This document shows positions 26,674 through 34,604 of a DNA stretch of 64,000 nt, piece by piece. Under the pieces are notes generated by a model. That model was not told the DNA's origin, did no database searches, and saw only the letters and a program-made list of their open reading frames with translations. The translations under genes were made by a program, and so were the position numbers. The stretch lies in NCBI GenBank assembly GCA_963753225.1, contig CAVWBQ010000025.1, positions 1-64,000 on the forward strand, read 5' to 3'. This DNA is from Palsa-504 sp963753225 (GTDB taxonomy: Bacteria > Actinomycetota > Actinomycetes > Streptosporangiales > Streptosporangiaceae). The number at the start of each line of letters is the position of its first letter. Position 1 is the stretch's first letter.

Positions 26674-27158
26674 CTTGTTCCCCATGAGTAGGTTTGCTTG
26701 CGGAGCTTGAGGTATACAAATGTCTCTGTGCTGGTCACGAACGGCACGGCGCGGACCCGGCCTAGGATTTCGAGCAGGTGATCGTCGTCCTCGCAGACGA
26801 CCTCCGCCAGCACGTCGAACGAGCCGGCGGTGATGACCACGTAGTCGATTTCCTCCATGTCGGCAAGCTGCCCGGCCACCTTCTCCAGGTCGCCGTCGGT
26901 CTTGATGGCGATCATGGCCTGCCGCCGGAAGCCCAGCGTCAGCGGATCGGTGACGGCGACGATCTGCATCACCCCGGCGTCCTGGAGGCGCTGCACGCGT
27001 TGCCGGACGGCCGCCTCGGACAGCCCCACGGCCTTTCCGATCGCGGCATAGGAACGCCGGCCGTCCTGCTGAAGCTGCTCGATGATCTGCTTAGAGACGT
27101 CGTCGGGTACGACACCCCCGGGGTTCTGGGACGGGAGCGTCCTCGGGCTTCGCGCCAT
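26670..27158 (-). CDS. Lrp/AsnC family transcriptional regulator
   Basis: A winged HTH is seen at residues about 18-65 (SKQIIEQLQQDGRRSYAAIG, LSEAAVRQRVQRLQDAG), followed by the RAM ligand-sensing domain (YVVITAGSFDVLAEVVCEDD). Start at 27158 with GAGAGGAG before the ATG; the longer frame to 27239 has no ribosome site. It is coupled to the aminotransferase (ATGA) and divergent from the aldehyde dehydrogenase, so it likely regulates both in response to an amino acid or amine. The 3' end overlaps the aminotransferase start. Confidence 0.9.
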   Translation of the reverse strand: MARSPRTLPSQNPGGVVPDDVSKQIIEQLQQDGRRSYAAIGKAVGLSEAAVRQRVQRLQDAGVMQIVAVTDPLTLGFRRQAMIAIKTDGDLEKVAGQLADMEEIDYVVITAGSFDVLAEVVCEDDDHLLEILGRVRAVPFVTSTETFVYLKLRKQTYSWGTR

Positions 27159-27210
27159 ACGCCGTCTCCTCTCCCGGACTCGGGCCCTTAGGGTTACTCG
27201 ACCTACTAGC

Positions 27211-27248
27211 CAACTGATTTCGTAGGTATAAGTAAACATAGCAACTGA
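27211..27248. promoter_or_regulatory. Candidate Lrp operator region
   Basis: The divergent Lrp/aldehyde dehydrogenase gap is AT-rich for this genome and has CAACTGA at 27211-27217 and again at 27242-27248, 31 bp (about three helical turns) apart. This suits a multi-subunit Lrp protein, but the link is inferred. Confidence 0.3.
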
Positions 27249-27316
27249 ATCACTTGTGAAGATAGTCCAGCTCTGCGAAGCTCGTCGGAGAGGATCATGC
27301 GGATGGAGGGCTGAAG

Positions 27317-28750
27317 ATGGCAGACCGCGCGCTGCAGAACTTCGTGAACGGCAAGTATGCCGACGCCACCGACGGACGAACCAGTGACGTAATCGACCCG
27401 AGTACCGGCGAGGTGTACGCGCAGGCCCCTGTATCCGGCCGCCAGGACGTGGACGCCGCCATGCGGGCCGCGGCCGCCGCGTTCGAGGGGTGGCGCGACA
27501 CTACCCCGTCCGAGCGCAGCCTGGCCATGTTCCGGATTGCCGACGCGATGGAGAAGCGCGCCGACGATATCGTCGCGGCGGAGACGCGCAACACCGGCAA
27601 ACCGGTCGCGCTGACGACCTCAGAGGAGATCCCGCCCGCGGTGGACCAGATCAGGTTCTTCGCCGGCGCCGCCCGGGTGCTCGAGGGCCGCAGCGCGGGC
27701 GAGTACATGAAGGACCACACCTCGATGATCCGGCGGGAGCCGATCGGCGTGTGCGCGCAGGTAACCCCGTGGAACTACCCGATGATGATGGCGGTCTGGA
27801 AGTTCGGGCCGGCCATCGCGGCAGGCAACACGGTCGTGCTCAAGCCCTCCGACACCACGCCGGTCTCCACCCTGCTGCTGGCCGAGATCGCGGCCGAGTT
27901 CCTGCCGCCGGGCGTGTTCAACGTGGTCTGCGGTGACCGCGACACCGGCCGCGAGCTCGTCTCGCACGCCACGCCGAGCATGGTGTCCATCACCGGTTCG
28001 GTGCGGGCCGGCATGGAGGTCGCCCGCACGGCCGCCGACGACCTGAAGCGGGTGCACCTCGAGCTGGGCGGAAAGGCGCCGGTCGTCGTGTTCGACGACG
28101 CCGACGTGGCGTCCACCGCTGAGGGCATCGCCGGGGCCGGCTACTTCAACGCCGGGCAGGACTGCACCGCCGCGACCCGGGTGCTGGCCGGGCCGGGTAT
28201 CGCCGCCGACCTGACCGCGGCGCTGGCCGAGCAGGCCGGCAACACCACCACCGGCGGGCTCGACGTGCCGGACGCCTACTTCGGCCCGCTGAACAACCCG
28301 AACCAGCTGGCCCGGGTCGAGGGCATGATCGGGCGCACGCCGTCGCACGCCGAGGTCGTGGCCGGCGGCCACCGGGTGGGGCAGCGCGGCTACCTGTACG
28401 CCCCCACCGTCGTATCCGGGCTGCAGCAGGACGACGAGATGATCCAGGACGAGATCTTCGGCCCGGTCATCACCGTGCAGCGGTTCGCCGACGAGGACGA
28501 GGCGGTCCGCTGGGCCAACGGCGTCAAGTACGGCCTGGCCTCGAGCGTCTGGACCAGGGACCACGGCCGCGCCATGCGGATGGCCAAGCGCCTGGACTTC
28601 GGCGCGGTGTGGATCAACACCCACATCCCGATCGTGGCCGAGATGCCGCACGGTGGCTTCAAGCACTCCGGCTACGGCAAGGACCTGTCCATGTACGGCT
28701 TCGAGGACTACACCCGCATCAAGCACGTCATGAGCTACATCGGCAGCTGA
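27317..28750 (+). CDS. Gamma-aminobutyraldehyde-type aldehyde dehydrogenase
   Basis: An NAD(P)-dependent aldehyde dehydrogenase of 477 aa. Cofactor motif PWNYPMMMAVWKFGPAI, the general base in LELGGKAPVV (about 250), the catalytic Cys in NAGQDCTAATR (about 282) and EIFGPVITVQRF are present. It closely fits the gamma-aminobutyraldehyde dehydrogenase group of putrescine catabolism, giving GABA from 4-aminobutanal. ATG with GGAGGG upstream. It is divergent from Lrp and convergent with the nitrilase homologue. Confidence 0.9.
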   Translation: MADRALQNFVNGKYADATDGRTSDVIDPSTGEVYAQAPVSGRQDVDAAMRAAAAAFEGWRDTTPSERSLAMFRIADAMEKRADDIVAAETRNTGKPVALTTSEEIPPAVDQIRFFAGAARVLEGRSAGEYMKDHTSMIRREPIGVCAQVTPWNYPMMMAVWKFGPAIAAGNTVVLKPSDTTPVSTLLLAEIAAEFLPPGVFNVVCGDRDTGRELVSHATPSMVSITGSVRAGMEVARTAADDLKRVHLELGGKAPVVVFDDADVASTAEGIAGAGYFNAGQDCTAATRVLAGPGIAADLTAALAEQAGNTTTGGLDVPDAYFGPLNNPNQLARVEGMIGRTPSHAEVVAGGHRVGQRGYLYAPTVVSGLQQDDEMIQDEIFGPVITVQRFADEDEAVRWANGVKYGLASSVWTRDHGRAMRMAKRLDFGAVWINTHIPIVAEMPHGGFKHSGYGKDLSMYGFEDYTRIKHVMSYIGS

Positions 28751-28767
28751 CGTAACACCCGTCGGGC

Positions 28768-29838
28768 TTAGCTCTTGTCCGGGCGGCGCCAGACGTCGCG
28801 CTCGTGCATCAGCTCGATCTGCCGGTCGATGACCTCGCGGCGGTACTCCGCGTGCGTGTACGGGGCCCGGTCCAGGTAGAGGTTCTTCGGGTAGATCGGC
28901 TCCTCGTAGATGACCTGGTACTGCTCGGTGGTCAGGTCCTTGATCCAGTTGTCCCATTGCGCGCCGGCCCGGAACTTGCGCAGCGCCTCGATGTCGATGG
29001 TCCCGGCCACCCAGGACGACCCCGCGCTGTAGTCGTGCCGCCCGACGATCTGCCCCCGGTAATCGATAACCGCCGAGCCGCCGCCGAACGTGTCGATCGG
29101 CACGTCGGAATCCGTGTGCAGGTAGTAGGTGCCGACGTTGCAGGCGACCAGGTAGAAGTTGTTGTCGAGCGCCCGGGCCCGGTTCTGCACCTCGAAAAGC
29201 CCGTTGCCCACGTGCGGGTGCGGGTACGGGCCCCGGTAGACCACCTCGGCACCATTCATGGCCAGGCCGCGGGCGTTCTCCGGGTACGAGCCCTCGTTGG
29301 CCATCAGGAAGCCGAGCCGGCCGATCTCGGTGTCGGCCACCGGATAGAACGCGTCCAGGTTGCGGCCGTACAGTTCGATCCACCGGTCCCACACGTTGTG
29401 CGGCGTCACCGAATGCTCGACCGGCAGCAGCGGGACCACCTTGTGGTGCCGCAGGATGACCTCGCCCTCGGGGCTGAGCACGAACCCGACGTTGAAGAAC
29501 CGGCCGGGGAATTCGGGGTGGCGCGCCTTGGCCTGCCCCATCACGAACGCGTCCCACTGGCGTGCCAGTGCGCCCAGCGCGTCCGTCTCCTGGCCGGGTA
29601 TGTCGATCGCGCACTCCCGCGCGAACGTCTCGTGGTCCAGGTCGAGCACCTCGTCGTTGAAGCCCTGCAGCGCTCCCTCAGGGATGGCGATCAGCCGCAC
29701 CGGCAGGTCCAGGCTGGACAGCCACGAGGCCGCCTTGATCAGGTGCGAGATGTGCTCGATGTTGACGCGGATCTCGTCGCGGTTGCGGATGCCCCGCATG
29801 GTGGGCACCAGGCCGATGGCCTGGTAAGGCTCGATCAT
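28768..29838 (-). CDS. Nitrilase-superfamily protein lacking the catalytic cysteine
   Basis: A carbon-nitrogen hydrolase fold of 356 aa. The Glu (AIPEGALQG) and Lys (LRHHKVVPL) of the triad are present, but the position where the nucleophilic Cys sits in C-x-E-G-x-x-P-E is alanine: LMANEGSYPENARGL, Ala180 (codon at 29299-29301). As written the protein should not hydrolyse amides or nitriles by the usual mechanism. It follows the putrescine-type aldehyde dehydrogenase on the opposite strand. SD GGAGG 7 nt before the ATG. It may be a regulatory or binding pseudoenzyme. Confidence 0.85.
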   Translation of the reverse strand: MIEPYQAIGLVPTMRGIRNRDEIRVNIEHISHLIKAASWLSSLDLPVRLIAIPEGALQGFNDEVLDLDHETFARECAIDIPGQETDALGALARQWDAFVMGQAKARHPEFPGRFFNVGFVLSPEGEVILRHHKVVPLLPVEHSVTPHNVWDRWIELYGRNLDAFYPVADTEIGRLGFLMANEGSYPENARGLAMNGAEVVYRGPYPHPHVGNGLFEVQNRARALDNNFYLVACNVGTYYLHTDSDVPIDTFGGGSAVIDYRGQIVGRHDYSAGSSWVAGTIDIEALRKFRAGAQWDNWIKDLTTEQYQVIYEEPIYPKNLYLDRAPYTHAEYRREVIDRQIELMHERDVWRRPDKS

Positions 29839-29868
29839 GACCGTCCTCCGGCACTATGTCCCTTGTGG

Positions 29869-30321
29869 TTAGCCCGATGCCTGCTGCCGGGCCTCGGCTT
29901 GCTGCTTGATGGCCTCGTTGATGGCCACAAAGGTGTCCTGGATGCGGCCGATCACCTGGGTAATGGCGCGGCCGCGGCCGCCGCCGAGTCCCCGGTAGGT
30001 CCCGGTCTGCACCAGCAAGGTGCCGCCAGCGGTCGGGCTCAGGCGGAATGTGCGCTTGCTTATCGTCACCCCGCCCAGCCTCGACACCCACCGCAGTTCG
30101 GTACCCGGGTCAGCGGTCAGCACCTTGACCTTGGCGATCATGTTGCGGCCGCTTGTCGGGTGGGCGGTCGTGATGGTGAGCGTGCTTCCGGCGGCCAGTG
30201 GCCCCGTCACCCCTACGTACGCCGGGTGCCACTTCGAATAGCTGGCCAGGTCGGCCAGCACCGCCCACACGGTCTCCGGTGTGGCGGCGATCTCGATCGT
30301 CGTCGATACCTCGTAAGCCAT
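29869..30321 (-). CDS. SRPBCC (START-like) polyketide-cyclase family protein
   Basis: A 150-aa helix-grip fold: MAYEVSTTIEIAATPETVWA at the start, DLASYSKWHPAYVGVTGPLA, then the strand-rich RTFRLSPTAGGTLLVQTGTY and a long C-terminal helix. Members bind hydrophobic ligands; the ligand is unknown. SD (GGAGG) upstream of the ATG. It lies 30 bp upstream of the nitrilase homologue in the same direction and may be cotranscribed with it. Confidence 0.85.
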   Translation of the reverse strand: MAYEVSTTIEIAATPETVWAVLADLASYSKWHPAYVGVTGPLAAGSTLTITTAHPTSGRNMIAKVKVLTADPGTELRWVSRLGGVTISKRTFRLSPTAGGTLLVQTGTYRGLGGGRGRAITQVIGRIQDTFVAINEAIKQQAEARQQASG

Positions 30322-30497
30322 CGCGGTCGGCCTCCTGCCGGGATCATACGACGCCGCTACCGGCCCCGACCGGGCTAATCACCGTGACGACCGGATGACA
30401 CCTGCGCCCGGAGATGCCCGAATATGACGAAATGCTTACGTGGGGGGACATTTTTCGATCCATATCTGCATTCGCCCCGTTCCTCTGGGTAGGAACA

Positions 30498-30555
30498 GGC
30501 CGAGCCAAGACCCCATCGGCCCGGTGCCCGGCGGAACCCTGCGCCGCCGGGCACC
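30498..30555 (+). other. Candidate structured RNA: two adjacent stem-loops
   Basis: GGCCGA/TCGGCC (30498-30503 with 30516-30521) closes a 12-nt loop. It is followed after 1 nt by a perfect 12-bp stem GGTGCCCGGCGG/CCGCCGGGCACC (30523-30534 with 30544-30555) with a 9-nt loop and then CTCCTTTCCC. TAGGAA lies just before the first stem and could be a -10. It may be a small RNA, or a terminator for unknown upstream transcription. Confidence 0.35.
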
Positions 30556-30708
30556 CTCCTTTCCCGGGCCGGTTCCCAGCTGCCGGCCCCAGGTCAAGCG
30601 GGCTCAGCTTGGTACCGAACGAACCGGGGTAGCAGCCCGGCTACCAGCACCACGGCGCCCACGCGGAACAATCCGCCGGAGACGAGCGAGAACCTCGTGC
30701 TGACCAGG

Positions 30709-30738
30709 CTCGCCCGCGCTAGACTCGCCCGCGCTAGA
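30709..30738. repeat. Two 15-bp CTAG tandem units
   Basis: CTCGCCCGCGCTAGA at 30709-30723 and 30724-30738; the second copy runs into the left inverted repeat at 30734. Confidence 0.9.
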
Positions 30739-31097
30739 TGAGTGATTCTTGATCGGGTTGCAGGCCCGGGCCGTGTTTGCCGGGGTGCCCGGTGCGGATG
30801 GTCGCGGTGAGGCAGGCAGCGGCGAAAGATCCGGGTGGATCGGGGCTCCCGGGTGGTTTTTGTGCACTAGTGAGCCCGGGCCCCCAAAATCACCCGCAAG
30901 CCCGAATCCACCCCGTAAGAAGTCGCGATCATCGTACTGGCGAGCGAAAAGGCGTGCGGGAGAGGCTGACGGGGCTGATGTAGCCCTCATCCGCGGCCCG
31001 GACGGGGGTGATCCGCGCCACCCGGCCGGAGGCTGTTCAGGCCGTGAGCCGCACCTCGGCACACCGCACTCACCTGAATCAGGAATCACTCATCTAG
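30734..31097. mobile_element. MITE-like segment bounded by 15-bp inverted repeats
   Basis: CTAGATGAGTGATTC (30734-30748) and its exact reverse complement (31083-31097) enclose a 364-bp element with no transposase gene. The right repeat overlaps the stop codon of the EamA gene. The core GAGTGATTC recurs in the palindrome at 34333-34376 beside a transposase remnant. A non-autonomous element or paired terminator ends are both possible. Confidence 0.4.
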
Positions 31098-31945
31098 GTG
31101 ACGTTCAGCAGGACGATGCCCGCCGCTACCAGCACGGTTGCGGCGATCCGGGTACGTCCGAAAGGCTCGCGGAAGATCAGCGTGCCGATGATCGCGCCGA
31201 AGATCACGCTCGTCTCGCGGAGCGCGGCGATCGGGGCCAGCGCACCCCGGGTCTGGGCCCACAGCACCAGGCCGTAGGCGAGCACGCTCAGTGCCCCGGC
31301 GGCCAGGCCGGCCAGCAGGATCCGCTTCGGCTGCTTCAGCAGCACGTCGCGCCGCCGGATAACAGCGAACATCGGCACGCACAGGCTTTCCAGCACCATC
31401 AGCCAGCCGATGTAGCCGACCGGGCTGCCCGACAGCCGCACGCCCACGCCGTCCACGGTGGTGTAGGCGGCGATGGTCAACCCGGTACCCACGGCGGCCA
31501 GGAAGGCCGCACGCCCCGGTCGGCGGCCGGCGAGCACGAGCGTGGCCAGCCCGACCGAGACCACGAGCACCCCGGCGATCTGCGGCGGTGCCAGGTGCTC
31601 GTGGATGAAGATCGCCGCCAGGATGCTGACGACTAGCGGTGAGGTGCCCCGGGCCAGCGGGTAGACCTGGCCGAACTCGCCCAGCCGGTAGCACTGCATC
31701 AGCAGCAGGTTGTAGAAGATGTGGATCGCGACCGAGCCGAGCAGGTACGGCCAGCAGCCCGCGCGGGGCATGGTCGCCAAGATGACGAGCGGGATCCCGA
31801 CCGCTATGCCGCCCACGCCGATCAGCGCGAAGGCGAGCGTCTGGTCCTTAATGCCATGCGCGATCGCGTTCCAGACGGCGTGCGTGACAGCGGCGGCGAT
31901 AACCGCGAAGGTGACACTGAGCGAGAGGGTGGTCGACGGGTCCAA
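31094..31945 (-). CDS. EamA/DMT-superfamily transporter
   Basis: A ten-helix membrane protein of 283 aa with two EamA halves: helices begin at SVTFAVIAAAVTHAVWNAIA, and the first half ends with the PLARGTSPLVVSILAAIF signature; the second ends with ALRETSVIFGAIIGTLIFREPFG. It is probably a metabolite exporter; the substrate is unknown. The best start is an unusual TTG at 31945 with GGGGAG 6-7 nt upstream. The stop codon lies within the right inverted repeat of the 364-bp element. Confidence 0.85.
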   Translation of the reverse strand: MDPSTTLSLSVTFAVIAAAVTHAVWNAIAHGIKDQTLAFALIGVGGIAVGIPLVILATMPRAGCWPYLLGSVAIHIFYNLLLMQCYRLGEFGQVYPLARGTSPLVVSILAAIFIHEHLAPPQIAGVLVVSVGLATLVLAGRRPGRAAFLAAVGTGLTIAAYTTVDGVGVRLSGSPVGYIGWLMVLESLCVPMFAVIRRRDVLLKQPKRILLAGLAAGALSVLAYGLVLWAQTRGALAPIAALRETSVIFGAIIGTLIFREPFGRTRIAATVLVAAGIVLLNVT

Positions 31946-32027
31946 CGGGGCTCCCCAGGCAGGCTGAACAGGAGCCCTCAGGGCTTCTATCCCGTCAGGT
32001 GTTCCCCGGCTTCCCGCGCTGCGCCCT

Positions 32028-32072
32028 GCTGGCTAGGTCAGGGCTGGCTAGGTCAGGGCTGGCTAGGTCAGG
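32028..32072. repeat. Three perfect 15-bp CTAG tandem units
   Basis: GCTGGCTAGGTCAGG repeats at 32028-32042, 32043-32057 and 32058-32072, in the gap between the 3' end of the glycosylase gene and the EamA start. Confidence 0.95.
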
Positions 32073-32189
32073 GTCAGCGCGTTCCATCGGGTCGCGGCGT
32101 CGCTCGGTCCAGACCCGGCCGCCCTGATTGTCGTGTCTCCTGGCGGACGGTCGGCGGAACCCTAGACGCAACCACGTGCTAACCCCAGC

Positions 32190-33128
32190 TTAACCTTTCT
32201 GGGGCTGCCGGGCGTGACCTTGCCTGCCGGTGATCTCGCCGGTCTCGTATTCCAGCTGGATCCGCAGCAGCAGCGTGACCCAGGTCCGGTAGGGCCGCCA
32301 GTTCTCGCTGATCCGCTGGACCTGCTCGGGGGTGGCCGGGCCGGGCAGGCCGTAGGCGAGCGCGATCGCGCGGGCCAGCCGCGGCTCCGCGTTCGGCACG
32401 GCGTCCGGGGCGTTCGCGCCGCGCAGCAGGGTCAGCCCGGCGGAGAAGTCCCCGATCCCTGGCAGCTTCTTCAGGTCCGCCAGGGCCTCCTCGACCGGCA
32501 TGGCGCGCAGCCGGGCGGCGTCGAGCTGGCCGTCGAGGGCGGCCTGGGCCAGCGACCTGAGCCACTCCGGCTTGCGCCCGGCCAGGCCGGGGAACGTGTC
32601 CAGCGTCGCCAGCCGCTGCGGCGACGGGAAAGCGTGCACCACCCGGCCGCCGAAGCTGACTGGCTCGCCGAGCCGCTCGGCCATCCGCGCCTTGATCGCC
32701 GCCGCCTGGGTGATGCGGATGCGGTGCCCGATGATGGTCCAGGCCGCAGCCTCGTAGGGGGACCAGAACCCGACCGGGCGCAGGCCCAGGTACCGCCGCT
32801 GGACCTCGCCCGCCACCGGGTCCCGCTCACCCACCTCAGGGAAGCCCGAGCCGTCCACGTCGAGCGAGAGGATCCGCTCCACCTGCGGCCGCACCTCCGC
32901 GACCAGGCCGGCGCCCGGCCGGGCCGGGCTGACGATCTCGGCGTCCACCATCTCCCCGGTCTGGCTCACCCGGACGCCGACGGTGCGCCAGCTACCCTCC
33001 GCCGGGAACGCCAGCTCCAGCACCCCGTCCGGCGTGCTCGAATACCACGCGGGCGTGAACCCCTCGAGGAACCTGATGCTGGCCGCCAGCGAGAACGGCC
33101 CCCGGGGAACCAGAGTGAACGTCTCCAT
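32190..33128 (-). CDS. AlkA-type DNA-3-methyladenine glycosylase
   Basis: A HhH-GPD glycosylase of 312 aa. YEAAAWTIIGHRIRITQAAA (mid-protein) leads to the helix-hairpin-helix LKKLPGIGDFSAGLTLLRG and an Asp (APDAVP) at the usual catalytic position. It would remove alkylated bases in base excision repair. The ATG at 33128 is chosen over the open frame to 33182, because TGTGAT lies 7 nt before it and upstream sequence belongs to the transposase remnant. Confidence 0.85.
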   Translation of the reverse strand: METFTLVPRGPFSLAASIRFLEGFTPAWYSSTPDGVLELAFPAEGSWRTVGVRVSQTGEMVDAEIVSPARPGAGLVAEVRPQVERILSLDVDGSGFPEVGERDPVAGEVQRRYLGLRPVGFWSPYEAAAWTIIGHRIRITQAAAIKARMAERLGEPVSFGGRVVHAFPSPQRLATLDTFPGLAGRKPEWLRSLAQAALDGQLDAARLRAMPVEEALADLKKLPGIGDFSAGLTLLRGANAPDAVPNAEPRLARAIALAYGLPGPATPEQVQRISENWRPYRTWVTLLLRIQLEYETGEITGRQGHARQPQKG

Positions 33129-33147
33129 GCCCCTCATCACACCACGC

Positions 33148-34187
33148 CCCACCGACATTTCCGCTGGTACTCGAGATAGCACGGCTGGCGGCCGAAGCGG
33201 CCCGGGCGCTGGGCTGCGACGGCGGGCTCGGGGCCGCCGAGACGGTGCTCCGCGCCGGGCTGCTGAAGCTCGGCGGCAGCATGCTGGGGCAGCTGCTGTC
33301 CGCCGACCCCGGCCAGCGCGGCCCGCGGCTGCCCTGCGGCCTGGGCCACGAAGCGGAATTCACCGATTACCGGGATAAGGTCATCGGCACCGTCCTCGGC
33401 CCGGTCACACTGCGCCGTGCCTGGTATCACTGCGCGGAATGCAAGCACGGGTTCGCGCCGCGCGATGCCGAGCTCGGCGTCGGGGGCACGTCCTTGTCCC
33501 CGGGCCTGGCCGCGATGAACGACATCGCCGCAGTGGCCGGGCCGTTCGCGAAGGCGGCCGGGCTGCTGGAAAACCTGGCTGGGGTCTCGCTGACTGTCAA
33601 GCGCGTCGAGCGCGCCGCCGAGGCCAGCGGCGCCGCGCAGTCCGCTGCAGTCCGCGAGCGGTCCGCGGCGATCGCCGGCCGGAAGGTGGTGCCGCTGCCG
33701 CCGTCCCCGTGCCCGGACATGCTCTACGGCGCGATCGACGGCACCGGCGTGACCATGACCGCGAAAGAAACCGCCGGGCGCCAAGGCAAGGGCGAGGACG
33801 GGCGGGCCCGCACCCGCGAGGTCAAGCTCGCCGTGTTCTTCACCCAGGACGAGATCGACGACGATGGCTACCCGGTGCGGGACCCCGGCTCGGCCAGCTA
33901 CATCGCCACCTTCGAGCCCGCGTCCGTGTTCGGCGCCATGGTGAAAGCAGAAGGCATCCGCCGCGGCGCCGATCACGTCCGCCAGCTCACCATCCTTGGT
34001 GACGGCGCTGCCTGGATCTGGGGCATCGCCGCGGATAAGTTCCCCGAGGCCACGCAGATCGTGGACCTGTTCCACGCCCGCGAGCACCTGAACAGCCTTG
34101 CCCGCAGCCTGGAGTTCATGCTTCTCGGCCGCAAGGACCAATGGCTCGCCGCCCGCCTGGAAGACCTGGACTACGGCGACATCGACG
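33148..34187 (+). pseudogene. ISKra4-family transposase, truncated at both ends
   Basis: The frame runs from about 33148 without a proper start (LVLEIARLAAEAARAL ahead of GTG 33245). It has the zinc-finger-like region YHCAECKHGF, then the first DDE Asp in LYGAIDGTGVTM and the second in TILGDGAAWIWGIA, with LFHAREHLNSLA after it. Homology stops near LEDLDYGDID at about 34187, before the third catalytic residue; the frame then runs on into unrelated sequence. It is therefore inactive. The 5' end abuts the glycosylase promoter. Confidence 0.85.
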
Positions 34188-34332
34188 GTCGAGACAAAAT
34201 TGACGACTCGGCGCAAGGTACGACATATGGCCTCGCGGACCCACCCTCGCGGACCTCCCGTGTCCGCGCCCCTCCTCAAGCCCGCCCTAAAATTCGGACA
34301 AAAGCCGCAAAATTCGCAGCTCCAGATTCAAC

Positions 34333-34376
34333 GAGAGTGATTCTCTACCGGATAGATCCGGTAGAGAATCACTCTC
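34333..34376. repeat. 44-bp near-perfect palindrome (21-bp arms, 2-nt centre)
   Basis: GAGAGTGATTCTCTACCGGAT (34333-34353) is followed by AG and then its exact reverse complement (34356-34376). It contains GAGTGATTC in both orientations, the same core as the 364-bp element. It could be joined IS ends or a strong terminator. Confidence 0.9.
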
Positions 34377-34566
34377 TACCGGATGGGGCGGCCCCTAGGA
34401 GGCGCCGCCGTGGTGCTGGTGAGGCTGACGTAAAGAGTGCGCAGATCCTCGATGGCCTTGGCCGTCGATTTCCGGCGCCACGCCCCGCGGTGAGGCCGGG
34501 CGGGACCCGGGTGGCGCTTGGCTGGCGCCAGCGCCGGCCCGGTTGACACCCAACGTCGCTGTGGCC

Positions 34567-34572
34567 TACGCT
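34567..34572 (+). promoter_or_regulatory. -10 (TACGCT) for the GntR-led aldonate operon
   Basis: TACGCT lies about 30 nt before the likely ATG (34602), giving a short leader that holds the candidate operator. Confidence 0.45.
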
Positions 34573-34581
34573 CAAACCCGG

Positions 34582-34604
34582 TCATATATGAGATGCGATA
34601 CATG
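34582..34604 (+). promoter_or_regulatory. Candidate autoregulatory operator
   Basis: The palindrome TCATATATGA (34582-34591), followed by GATGCGATACATGATG, is strikingly AT-rich between the -10 and the GntR start. It is a likely binding site for the GntR protein itself (inference). Confidence 0.35.

Larger units (their letters stand above)
30322..31093. other. Intergenic accessory patch without a supported gene
   Basis: No reading frame here has a ribosome site and a recognisable protein. The stretch holds a twin hairpin (30498-30555), a CTAG tandem repeat (30709-30738) and most of a 364-bp segment bounded by 15-bp inverted repeats (30734-31097). Confidence 0.6.
33140..34376 (+). mobile_element. 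IS remnant region (ISKra4-like) with terminal palindrome
   Basis: This spans the truncated transposase, about 145 bp of non-coding sequence with a CTCGCGGAC direct repeat, and the 44-bp palindrome at 34333-34376. The exact IS ends cannot be set; no target duplication was found by eye. Confidence 0.5.
34188..34601. other. Gap between IS remnant and GntR gene
   Basis: It contains the perfect palindrome 34333-34376, a further copy of CTCTACCGGAT at about 34374-34384, and the GntR promoter/operator. Reading frames crossing it are continuations of the broken transposase frame and are not supported. Confidence 0.6.

Noticed and set aside
30498..30555. 6C-type actinobacterial RNA or a SAM-class riboswitch
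   Set aside because: Loops have only three to four C residues in a row rather than six or more, and the conserved junction sequences of SAM aptamers are not found.
30749..31636. 295-codon plus-strand frame across the accessory patch and the EamA gene
   Set aside because: Most of it is antisense to the EamA transporter; the remainder is low-complexity with no recognisable domain and crosses an inverted repeat.
34188..34546. C-terminal continuation of the transposase frame
   Set aside because: After about 34187 the translation loses all similarity to ISKra4 transposases and crosses a palindrome and the next gene's promoter.
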